Below, in pieces: positions 54,767 to 64,000 of a stretch of 64,000 nt of DNA. Origin of the DNA: Pseudocercospora fijiensis CIRAD86 (Eukaryota; Ascomycota; Dothideomycetes; Mycosphaerellales; Mycosphaerellaceae); the NCBI RefSeq assembly GCF_000340215.1, contig NW_006921532.1, forward strand, positions 5,852,849 through 5,916,848, given 5' to 3'. Position numbers and translations under genes: made by a program. The notes beneath the pieces are model-generated. The model did no database searches. It was not told where the DNA came from and worked only from the letters and a program-made list of their open reading frames with translations. Numbering within the stretch: the stretch's first letter is position 1; the number at the start of each line of letters is the position of its first letter.

Positions 54767-55759
54767 TCAAGATCTCACTTCGAGCTTCCTTGGCCTCTTC
54801 GATCCTGGCCTAGAAGTAGATCGGGATCGATCTGCCTGGCTTGACCTGACCTCAAGCTTCCTGGGCTGTTTGCGAGGTATTGGCTGGGTCTGAGGAACAG
54901 CAGAGGAGCTAGGTGGCGCGCGTTTGTTTGTGCTCCGCGTCTGCACATTTAGCCGCTGTCCTGCCTGCTTCGAAGGTGGCGTCGATGCCTGACCTTGAGA
55001 CCTGGTCAGAGCATCTACAGTCCGGCTATCAACCCTCTCTCGATCTTCTGCGAGTCCGGCGCTATCCTTTAACTGCCATGCGCCATCTCTTACTTTGCCA
55101 GTGGCATTGGCTCTGCTACCAGGCATATATGTAGCTGCAGATCTACTCCACGTCGTTCCTCGCTCTTTGGCTCCTGACCAAGCATCATTCGCCATACCTC
55201 TCAGATCTTCCGTGCTCGGCATGTCTTCTTCGTGTATTTGTCCAATCATCTTCTCTAGAGTCTGCTTCTGCTCTTCTGTGGCCTTCTTGCCTGGTATGGA
55301 GCCCGTGACATCCTTGACTTTGCCTCCGATTACTTCGCCTATGTTCCAGAACGGCCCATGAATCCAGCCTACCAGCGCTCCTATCCCAGCGCCGAGACCA
55401 CCCGTGATCGTCGAGGTGACACCGCCCACAAGCGTTCCTGTCAAGACTCCGAGCGTCAAGCCTGGCGCCGAACCCAGACCTGCGCCAACTGCCATGCCTT
55501 GGAATGCACCTCTTCGCATGTACTTCGCCGTCTTCCCAAACGATTCTGCTTCGACCTGCTTGTCGATCGCTCGCTCCATGAGCTCTTGACGTTCCTCGGG
55601 GTCTGCAGCGCCATGAGCAGCCTGCTTCAGCTCGTTGGCCTTCTGTTGCGCTTCAATGGCCTTCTGGGCAGCTTTGGATGACTCTTGTCGTATCTCTGCC
55701 TCTGAGGGCCCGTTTTGAGCTTTTCCAGGCGACTGTAGATGTGATGCTGATGCGGTCAT
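54767..55759 (-). CDS. Glycine-zipper protein of unknown function
   Basis: Single exon of 330 aa. The N-terminal about 75 residues are Gln/Ala/Glu-rich and probably helical (SSKAAQKAIEAQQKANELKQ). The core (about 85-140) is a glycine-zipper hairpin with regularly spaced glycines and no charges (GAFQGMAVGAGLGSAPGLTL, GVLTGTLVGGVTSTITGGLG, AGIGALVGWIHGPFWNIGEV), suggesting membrane insertion or oligomerisation. The C terminus is basic and disordered and contains a duplicated tail PRKLEVRSSQ / PRKLEVRS, visible as repeated DNA at about 54774-54795 and 54846-54866. Similar glycine-zipper proteins are widespread in ascomycetes without known function. Confidence 0.72.
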   Translation of the reverse strand: MTASASHLQSPGKAQNGPSEAEIRQESSKAAQKAIEAQQKANELKQAAHGAADPEERQELMERAIDKQVEAESFGKTAKYMRRGAFQGMAVGAGLGSAPGLTLGVLTGTLVGGVTSTITGGLGAGIGALVGWIHGPFWNIGEVIGGKVKDVTGSIPGKKATEEQKQTLEKMIGQIHEEDMPSTEDLRGMANDAWSGAKERGTTWSRSAATYMPGSRANATGKVRDGAWQLKDSAGLAEDRERVDSRTVDALTRSQGQASTPPSKQAGQRLNVQTRSTNKRAPPSSSAVPQTQPIPRKQPRKLEVRSSQADRSRSTSRPGSKRPRKLEVRS

Positions 55760-57358
55760 TGTCGTCTCAGGAGGTGTAACGTGCCATCTTCATATGTATA
55801 GGATCATAACAGTACGTCATCTGGCTTGAGTGGAATAGAGTTCGGACACAACCTGGCCATAGCAGTTGGTGGTTCGTCTTTCGAGTTGCCCAAATCGAGA
55901 TCTGTCTTTTCTTTCCGTTCATCAAGTCGATCTGTTATGGCACTGTTCATATTGGTGGCGGCGGCGGCGGCGGTGGTGGCGGTGAGGCAGGAATAGTAAG
56001 GTTCAGTCATGAGATTGGGTTTGGCTTGTGACAAGGGTGTCCGATTCTAGGCGGAGTGCCTCCCTCCATCTATCTCCATTCACACAAGTCGGACACAGGC
56101 GATCGATACTTATACAGCAATCTCATACACATGGAACGTGAAAGATCGAGTCTGGTACGGGAAGGACGATGTTAGCCCGAGCTGGTCTCAATCGACCATG
56201 TCTGAGTCGAGGTCACCGACAAGGTCGGAAATGTGGAACGCATGCAAAAGGTCATAGTCGTATATGGATCGTTTCACCCTGCAGGTCTGGCCATCGGCCT
56301 CCCTGCTCTTCGTGTGAGCTACGCCTCCTGTTGTCCATCTAGTAACAGGCCACCGCTGGCAGACAGGACAAGAGCAGATGTTATTCTGCTTCGACTGGAT
56401 AGTCTTGGCTGATGCCGTGGAACATGATATAAGAAGACCACTGGCTTCCACGCCCTTGAAGATGCAACCACAGCTTCCTTCTGTGGACCTACTCTACTCT
56501 CGCCCCATGGGGTACATGCAAGTCCTAACGCATGTTGCCATGTGGGATCGACCTCAGACTTCCGATTGACGATCTCTCTACGGTCGACTAACAAGGAAAG
56601 AATTGGGTACACTGGCAACTGGCTGTGTGCTCTATGCGAGCGGCCTGCTTCTATGCTCATCACAGCTGCTGCCGAAGTCCTACGCCTCGTTGAAGCTAGG
56701 AATAGAGAGTGGTAGAGTGACTGCACTCATATGATCATCCAAGGGTAGCCACTTTCGGGTGGGAATAAAGTGGCTGTTCACGCGGAGATAGCAATTGGAG
56801 GCGTATTCATAAGCGCCTGGCGAGTCTCGGTGTCAGCTTCACTACAAGCTTGATAATCTTGCATACGCTTGCAGGCTCCGAGGGCGAATTACTATCCATC
56901 CAGTCTAGGAACCGAGGGCATCAAAAGCCAGCCAAGAATTCCAAGATCTCCTACTCCGCACTCAAGACACGCGCCCAGCACGTGGACACCACATTGGCAC
57001 ACCACATACCTTGAGCCTTCAATACGAGCGGTCCCAGACTCTATACAGTTGATCTTGCAGCAAGTGGGTCAAAGATTAGCCAGATTCCAAAAGCTGAGCA
57101 AATCGACCTTGAACTGGTGCCCAGTATGCAAGACCGCTAACAGTCCCACCCTTGGATGTGACCACAATGTGGGACTAGCTACTACAGACTGTCTCGGGAC
57201 AGGTATGGCGAATTGAGGAGCACATGGTTGTATTACCCGTGGCAATTATGCAGCACCTTTAAAGACGAGCGGGAGGTCTGTACAACCGTCTCCTCTTACG
57301 TCCTCTTCCTGCCTTTCCTGTGTCTGTACTGATCACCTTGCCATTGGCCTCAGTCAAT
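55760..57358. promoter_or_regulatory. Divergent intergenic region, glycine-zipper and MFS genes
   Basis: About 1.6 kb with a GGC-type trinucleotide repeat near 55954-55984. Several open frames of 60-135 codons occur on both strands; none has recognisable motifs or good splice partners. No gene is called. Confidence 0.4.
55954..55984. repeat. (GGC/GGT)n trinucleotide repeat
   Basis: About ten GGC/GGT triplets, roughly 200 bp upstream of the glycine-zipper gene start. Confidence 0.85.
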
Positions 57359-59099
57359 ATGGTACAAAGCCCACATCGCAGCGATCAGGAATCGCTAGAT
57401 GTGAAAGAGAAAGCTGTCGAAGCTGTTGATCATATCGAAGTTGGGCCGGATGCAAAATACAAACCTGGACTGACAGAAGATGAACGTAACTGGCTCAACA
57501 ACATCGATCCCAAGGAGGCCAGTCGCATATATCACAAAGTGGACTTGAGACTAGTCCCAATGCTGGCTCTTCTGTATCTGATCGCCCATCTCGACAGGGT
57601 ATGAAACGATGGGACGTCTATGAGACCCTCCCTGTGCTGATTCAAGTCGCAGGCAAACATCGGAAATGCGAAGATCGAAGGTCTCGAAGACAGTCTGGGC
57701 ATGACTGGGAATGACTATAACATTGCGTTAATGGTCTTCTTCGTCCCTTACGTCCTCTGCGAAGTCCCTTCACAGCTTCTGCTTTCGAAGTTTCAGAAGC
57801 CGAGCTTCTACATCGGCATTCTTGTAATATGCTGGGGCACCGTCATGACGCTGTCGGGTGTCACTTCTTCCTTCGCTGGTCTACTAATCACAAGGTTCCT
57901 GATCGGCGTCTTCGAAGCTGGCTTCTTTCCTGGCGCTATATGGCTGGTCTCACAATGGTATCCGCCTCAGAGAACGCAGACACGTATGGCCATGTTTTAT
58001 CTTTCGAGTGCTGCGTCGGGAGCCTTCTCAGGTCTTCTTGCCGCGGGAATCGCGCAGATGGATGGTCTTGGGAACTATGAAGGATGGAGATGGATGTACG
58101 TATCGAGATGATCAAAGACCCCAATGACTGTGCTGATATCTGGCAGCTTCATTCTCGAGGGCATCGTATCAGTGGTGCTTGGTGCTTTTTGCTTCTTCGC
58201 ACTGCCCGACTCTCCCACGACAGCGAAATGGCTGACTCCACAAGAGAGCAGATTCCTCGAACTCAGCCATATTGCGTACCGAGGCGTGAAGATGACGGAC
58301 AAAGTGCGCAACATGGATGGCACTAAGAAGAAGGGGAAGATCAACTGGCGCGTCATGAAACAGGTCGTGACAGATTGGCAGCTATACCTGCAAGCCATTG
58401 TCTTCTGGTCGAATAGTGTTCCCAACTACGGCTTGAAGTTCACGATGCCCTCTATCATACGAAGCATGGGCTTTGAGAGTACACAAGCTCAGTTGCTTAC
58501 TGCGCCGCCGTATTTGTGCGGCGCAATTGCTGCTGTGACATCGGCACTGGTTGCGGACAAACTGGCCTGGAGAAGTAAATTACCACTGCCCCCGATCTTC
58601 AAGTGAACATAGCTGACAATGCGTAGTGCCATTTATCGTTGGACACCAGTTGCTAGTCGTCGTTTCCTTCTCTGTCCTCTACTCCTTCGCGGCCGAAATC
58701 CAGAACAATATCGCTCTCTGCTACGTGATGGTGTGCCTGGTCTGCATCGGTCTGTACCCTATCATTCCTGGCAATAACAGCTGGACGATCAACAACCTGG
58801 CAGGCGCCGAAAAAAGAGCGGCGGGAATTGGCTTCATGATCATGATCGGAAACTGTGGAGGCTTCCCAGGATCTTTCATCTTTCTGGAACAAGAGTCACC
58901 TCGCTATCCAACGGGCTTCGGCAGCTCGCTTGGTTTCGCCAGCGCTGGCATTCTTGCTGCGCTCCTGCTCGAATTCTTGTACTGGACCCACAATAAGCGC
59001 AATCAGCATGTAACGAAACAAGAGGCAATAGCCAGGTATGGGGAGGAAGAGCTTGAGCGGATGGGAGACAAGAGTCCGCTATTCAAGTACGCGCTGTAG
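57359..59099 (+). CDS. MFS transporter, anion:cation symporter (allantoate/nicotinate permease-like)
   Basis: Plasma-membrane importer of the Dal5/Tna1/Vht1 type; the substrate is probably an organic anion or vitamin. Four exons, 57359-57598, 57653-58095, 58147-58574 and 58627-59099, with introns of 54, 51 and 52 nt, give about 527 aa. Each junction restores family text: HLDR|ANIGNAKIEGLEDSLGMTG, GWRW-I-FILEGIVSVVLGAF, and LAWR-M-PFIVGHQLL. Signatures: NIALMVFFVPYVLCEVPSQL, RFLIGVFEAGFFPGAIWLVS, WYPPQRTQTRMAMFY, PDSPTTAKWLTPQE, and SWTINNLAGAEKRAAGIGFM. The N-terminal cytosolic arm (about 70 residues) is acidic. It ends 1 bp before the stop of the convergent GT90 fragment. Confidence 0.93.
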
Positions 59100-59100
59100 G

Positions 59101-59868
59101 TCATGACTCTCCAGCTTTTCGATCTGGATCTGTTATCCTCGCAAGCTCTAGCATCAGCCTATAAGGATATACAACTGGCTTGAGAGATTTTTGACTCCAG
59201 ACCTGGCCATTGACTGCCAATTTCCTCGCTATCTTCTGGCCCTCTTCCTCCTCGGTCAGATATCTCACCACTTCTGGTAGCTCGTCCATCGCCAGCGATA
59301 TCGGAACGTAATGCACCCAAGGGATGAGTCTATCGTCATGCCACTCCTTGAACACAGTCTGTTTCAATGGCAGAGAGTTGAAAGCCAGCAGTCGATAGAA
59401 CCTAGCCCAATGCCCATTACCATCCAAATCGAAGTTCAAGGGATACTTGAAAGACTCTGACCGAGGATCTGCTTCATGAACTCCAAAATAATCTCTCACA
59501 GCATCGCAAGTCTCGTCATGTTCGCATTGCACCACATCTGTGAAATATACGTGATAAGTGTCCGCGTTCAAGAGATCTTTGATCACCGGCTTCCAGCCTG
59601 ACTCCTCGGATGCACGTTGAAAGTATGCATGCGATCGAGGATAGATGTCGTTGGCCAGGGACACGAATCTCTGCCGGTGAAGGAGCAACACACGTGGCTC
59701 GTCCAATGCGTTGATCAACATTTCCATATTGGGTAGATGCGATAAGATTCGCAGATCTGCCAGGACACGCAGATTTTCTTCTCCAAGATGCTCACGCCCG
59801 GCCATCATTCGTCCACTAGGGCTTATGTGGCTCGAAGAGCCACACGAGAAGCCTAAGGCGACGAGTAG
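59101..59868 (-). pseudogene. Truncated GT90 (CAP10-like) glycosyltransferase, C-terminal part
   Basis: About 255 codons are open, from 59868 down to the stop at 59101; an ATG lies at 59808. The text matches the C-terminal half of fungal CAP10/GT90 enzymes, which add xylose or similar sugars in the secretory pathway: INALDEPRVLLLHRQ, YPLNFDLDGNGHWARFYRLL, AFNSLPLKQTVFKEWHDDRL, IPWVHYVPISLAMDELPEVV. Complete members are usually over 500 aa with an N-terminal membrane anchor and upstream donor-site motifs; none of that is present. The frame ends at an in-frame TAG at 59869-59871, exactly where the satellite begins, so the 5' part was lost or displaced by it. It is probably non-functional as an enzyme. 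Confidence 0.75.
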
Positions 59869-59870
59869 CT

Positions 59871-62800
59871 AAAGTCTTATCTAGACGCCTATAGTAGGCC
59901 TAATCTAAAACGCGTATAGTAAATTATATCTAAAACGCTAATACTAAAAAGTAATATTAATCCGGAACGCGTTATAGATATTAGAAAGCACTATTTAGAA
60001 ACGCTTATAGCGAGCACTATTAGGAACGCTTATAGCAAGATAGTCTTAAATATCTATAGTAACTACTTCCGGAATATGCCTATAGTAATTACTATCCGGA
60101 ATACCTATAGCGAGTACTATTCGAAATATCTATAGTAAGTAGTTCTTTCCGAGTTAGAACGCTTATAGTAAGTACTACCTATAAGGCGTATAGTAAGTAC
60201 TACCTATAAGGCGGATACTAAGTCTAATCTAAAACGCCTATAGTAATTTTAATCTAAAACACTTATAGGGATTCTTATTTAGAACGCTTATAATACTAAG
60301 TACTATTCGGAACGCGTATAGTAAGTCTAATCCGGAGCGCTAATAGTTAGTACTACTATCTATAACGCCTATACTAAGTTTTATTTAGAACGCGCTATAT
60401 AGTAATTCTAATCCGAAACGCTTATACTAAGTCTTATCCGGAACGCGTATAGTAAGTACTATCCGGAACGCGTATAGTAGGTCTAATTCGGAACGGTAAT
60501 AGTAAGTACTATTACGAACGCTTATAGTAAGTAGTACTTTCTAAAATACCTATAGTAAGTACTATTTAGAATACTTATAGCAAGTTATATCCGAAACGCT
60601 TATAGTAAATACTACTAAAAACGCCTATAGCGAGTAGTAATATTCGAAACGCCTATAGCGGTAACTATCTAAGATATCTATAGCGAGTAGTACTATCCGG
60701 AACGCGTAGAACAAGCCTTATTTTAAACGCTTAGTATAGTTAGTTCTATATAAACCGGAACGCGTATAGCAAGTCTAATCCGAAACGCTTATAGGTATTC
60801 GAACTGCTTATAGCGAGCGCTAAGTACCCTATATAACGCCTACTACGAGTACCTTATAAAACGCCTATAGCGAGTACTCTATAGAATACCTATAGCGAGT
60901 AGTACTATCCGGAACGCGTAGGATAAGCCTTATTTTAAACGCTTAGTATAGTTAGTCCTATATAGGCCGGAACGCGTATAGCAAGTCTAATTTAAAACGC
61001 TTATAGAAAGTCTTATCCGGAATATATATAGTAAGTCTAAGTCTAATCCGAAACTAAATACTTATATTAGGTACTACCCGGAAGGCCTAAAGCGAGTAGT
61101 ACTATCCGGAACGCTTATAGCAAATACTATCTAAAACGCCTATAGCTAAATAGTATTCGAACTATTTATAGCAAGTACCCTATATAACGCCTACTACGAG
61201 TGCCCTAAAAAACGCCTATAGCGAGCCGGAATGCGCCTATAGTAATTGCTATCCGGAATACCTATAGCGAGTACTATTCGAAATATCTATAGTAAGTAGT
61301 TCTTTCCGAGTCCGAACACTTATAGCAAGTACTGCCTACAAGGCGTATAGTAAGTCTAATTCAAAACGCTTATAGCAACTTTAATCGAAAACAACTATAG
61401 GAATTCTAATTTAGAACGCTTATAATACTAAGTACTATTCGGAACGCGTTTAGTAAGTCTAATCCGGAGCGCTAACAGTTAGTACTACTATCTATAACGC
61501 CTATACTAAGTTTTATTTAGAACGCGCTATATAGTAACTCTAATACGGATCGCCTATACTAAGTCTTATCCGAAACGCGTATAGTAAGTACTATCCGAAA
61601 CGCGTATAGTAAGTCTAATATAGAACGCTAATAGTAAGTACTACTAAGAACGCCTATAGCAAGTAGTACTTTCTAAGATACCTATAGTAAGTACTATTTA
61701 GAATACTTATAGCAAGTTATATCTGAAACGCCTATAGTAAATGCTACTAAAAACGCTTATAGCGAGTAGTATTATTCGAAACGCTTATAGCGGTAACTAT
61801 CCGAGATATCTATAGCGAGTAGCACTATCCGGAACGCCTATAGCAAATACTATCTAAAACGCCTATAGGCTATAGTAAATAGCATTAGAACTACTTTTAG
61901 CGGACACCCTATATAACGCCTACTACGAGTACCTTATAAAACGCCTATAGCGAGCACTCTATAGAACACCTATAGCGAGTAGTACTATACGGAACGCGTA
62001 GGAGTCGGTAGGACAAGCCTTATTTTAAACGCTTAGTATAGTTAGTCCTATATAAACCGGAACGCGTATACTAAGTCTAATCTAAAACGCTTATAGAAAG
62101 TCTTATCCGGAATGTATAAATTCAGTCTAAGTCTAATCCGAAACTAAATACTTATATTAAGCACTATCCGGAAGGCCTATAGGCTAAGACTATAGCGAGC
62201 AGCACTATCCGGAACGCTTATAGTAAGTACTATCTAAAACGCCTATAGTTAAACAGCATTCGAACTATCTATAGCGAGTACCCTATATAACGCCTACTCT
62301 GAGTACCCTATAGAACGCCTATAGCGAGTACTCTATAGAACATCTATAGCGAGCAGTACTATCCGGAACGCGTAGAATAAGCTAACTGTTACTAACAACG
62401 CCTATAGTAAGGCTAACTTAGAGCACTTATAATAGTAAGTACTATTCGGAACGCGTATAGTAAGTCTAATCCAGAGCGCTAACAGTTAGCACTACTATCT
62501 AAAACGCCTATACTAAGTTCTATTTAGAACGCGCTATATAGCAATTCTAATCCGAAACGCTTATACTAAGTCTTATCCGGAACGCGTAGAGTAAGTACTA
62601 TCCGGAACGTATATAGCAAGTCTAATTCGGAACGCTAATAGTAAGTACTACTAAGAACGCTTAAAGCAAGTAGTACTATCTAAAATACCTATAGCAAGTG
62701 CTATTTAGAATACCTATAGTAAGTCTAATCCAAAACGCCCGAAACGCCTATAGCAAATACTGCTAAAAACGCTTATAGCGAGTAGTAATATTCGAAACGC

Positions 62801-64000
62801 TTATAGCGATAATTATCCGAGATATCTTTAGCGAGTAGTACTTTCCGGAACGCTTATAGTAGATACTATCTAAAACGCCTATAGTTACTAAATAGTATTC
62901 GAACTACTTATAGCGAGTACCTTATATAACGCCTACTGCGAGTACCTTATAAAGCGCCTATAGCGAGTACTCTATAGAATATCTATAGCGAGTAGTACTA
63001 TCCGGAACGCGTAGGACAAGCTAACTACTATCTATAACGCCTATAGAAAGTCTGATTTAGAACGTTTATAATAGTAACTTAGTAAGTACTATTCGGAACG
63101 CGTATAGCAAGTCTAATCCGGAGCGCTAATAGTTAGTACTACTATCTATAACGCTTATACCAAGTTCTATTTAGAACGCGCTATATAGCAATTCTAATCC
63201 GAAACGCCTATACTAAGTCTTATCCGAAACGCGTAGAGTAGATACTATCCGGAACGCGTATAGTAAGTCTAATTCGGAACGCTAATAGCAGGTACTACTA
63301 AGAACGCCTATAGCAAGCAGGACTATCTAAAATACCTATAGTAAGTGCTATTTAGAATACCTATAGCAAGTTATATCCGAAACACCTATAGAAAATACTA
63401 CTAAAGACGCCTATAGCGAGTACTCTATAGAATACCTATAGCGAGTAGTACTATATAGAACGCGTAGGACAAGCCTTATTTTAAACGCTTAGTATAGTTA
63501 GTCCGATATAAACCGGAAGGCGTATACTATACGCAAGTCTAATCCGAAACGCTTATAGAAAGTCTTATCCGGAATGTATAAAGTAAGACTAAGTCTAATC
63601 CGAAACTAAATACTTATACTAAGCACTATCCGGAAGGCCTATAGCGAGTAGTACTATCCGGAACGCTTATAGCAAATACTATCTAAAACGCCTATAGTTA
63701 AATAGCATTCGAACTATTTATAGCGAATACCCTATAGGGCCTATATAACGCCTACTACGAGTACTCTATAGAATATCTATAGCGAGTAGTACTATCCGGA
63801 ACGCGTAGGATAAGCTAACTATCATCTATAACGCCTATAATAGGTCTAATTTAGAACGCTTACAATACTAAGTACTATTAAGAAGGCGTATAGTAAGTCT
63901 AATCCGGAGCGCTACCTGTTAGTACTACTATCTATAACGCCTATACTAAGTTTTATTTAGAACGCGCTATATAGTAATTCTAATCCGAAAAGCTTATACT
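59871..64000. repeat. Degenerate ~25-bp satellite array with higher-order organisation
   Basis: Over 4.1 kb of tandem repeats continuing past the window end. The basic unit is close to 25 bp (counted spacings 25, 25, 25, about 27, 25, 25, 28) with core AACGCnTATAGyrAGT followed by TAnTATCC or CTAATCC. Diverged monomers are arranged in longer blocks. A marker starting GAGCGCTAA recurs at 60335, 61467, 62474, 63121 and 63907. AAGCCTTATTTTAAACGC occurs at 60713, 60925, 62015 and 63471. AAGCTAACT occurs at 62379, 63018 and 63812, each 95-103 bp before a GAGCGCTA marker. Monomers differ mainly by C/T before A and G/A after T (TATAGCAAG/TATAGTAAG, AGTGCTA/AGTACTA), a RIP-like pattern, while CpG words are retained. 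No open frames over 60 codons occur. Subtelomeric, pericentromeric or other heterochromatic location is possible; the sequence does not decide. Confidence 0.93.

Noticed and set aside
59871..64000. Array of regulatory sites, CRISPR-like array or coding minisatellite
   Set aside because: Unit length varies and repeats are degenerate without unique spacers, the organism is a fungus, and no open frames exist; satellite DNA is the simpler reading.

Overview
The window comes from the nuclear genome of a filamentous ascomycete, most likely a Dothideomycete (the class is an inference). The gene models are mostly intron-poor, with short introns of about 50-60 nt that have GT donors, CTRAC/CTRAT-like branch sites and CAG/TAG acceptors. 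Protein families are typically fungal: a Zn2Cys6 activator with an AROM-derived repressor, an AP-1-like bZIP, Rad26, zuotin and a Ser/Thr/Pro-rich GPI-type wall protein. There is no bacterial, phage or CRISPR signal. A 293-base run of N at 42300-42592 is an assembly gap.

Region by region: (1) 0.5-11.6 kb is a quinate/shikimate utilisation cluster: quinate/shikimate dehydrogenase (qutB), quinate permease (qutD), 3-dehydroshikimate dehydratase (qutC), activator (qutA) and repressor (qutR), with a decayed gene remnant between qutC and qutA. The catabolic 3-dehydroquinase (qutE) is not in the window. (2) 12-20 kb holds an arylsulfotransferase-like membrane protein, an amino-acid permease and a repeat-rich cell-surface protein. 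(3) 21-34 kb holds housekeeping and regulatory genes: a RING-CH ligase, the transcription-coupled repair ATPase Rad26/CSB, a fungal protein of unknown function, a bZIP factor and oligoribonuclease. (4) 35-38 kb is a small F-box family with two intact genes and one broken copy. (5) 38-53 kb holds a universal-stress-domain protein, zuotin, Trm1 (interrupted by the gap), a small two-helix membrane protein, 3-ketoacyl-CoA thiolase, a small lysine-rich protein, succinyl-CoA ligase beta (with a local lesion) and a carotenoid oxygenase-like enzyme. (6) 53-59.9 kb holds two uncharacterised proteins, an anion:cation symporter-type MFS transporter and the C-terminal part of a GT90 glycosyltransferase.

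(7) From about 59.87 kb to the end of the window the DNA changes completely. About 4.1 kb of degenerate tandem repeats with a basic period near 25 bp carries longer marker blocks that recur every 0.65-1.13 kb. It has no coding potential and shows C/T and G/A alternation of the kind left by repeat-induced point mutation (RIP). This higher-order satellite, which abuts the truncated GT90 gene, is the least ordinary feature of the window.

Functionally, the quinate genes form one regulon: import (QutD), oxidation (QutB), dehydration to protocatechuate (QutC) and control by the QutA/QutR pair. The other genes look like unlinked housekeeping or accessory loci. Exon boundaries were inferred by eye from splice signals and reading-frame continuity. 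Family assignments come from recognised motifs, not database searches.
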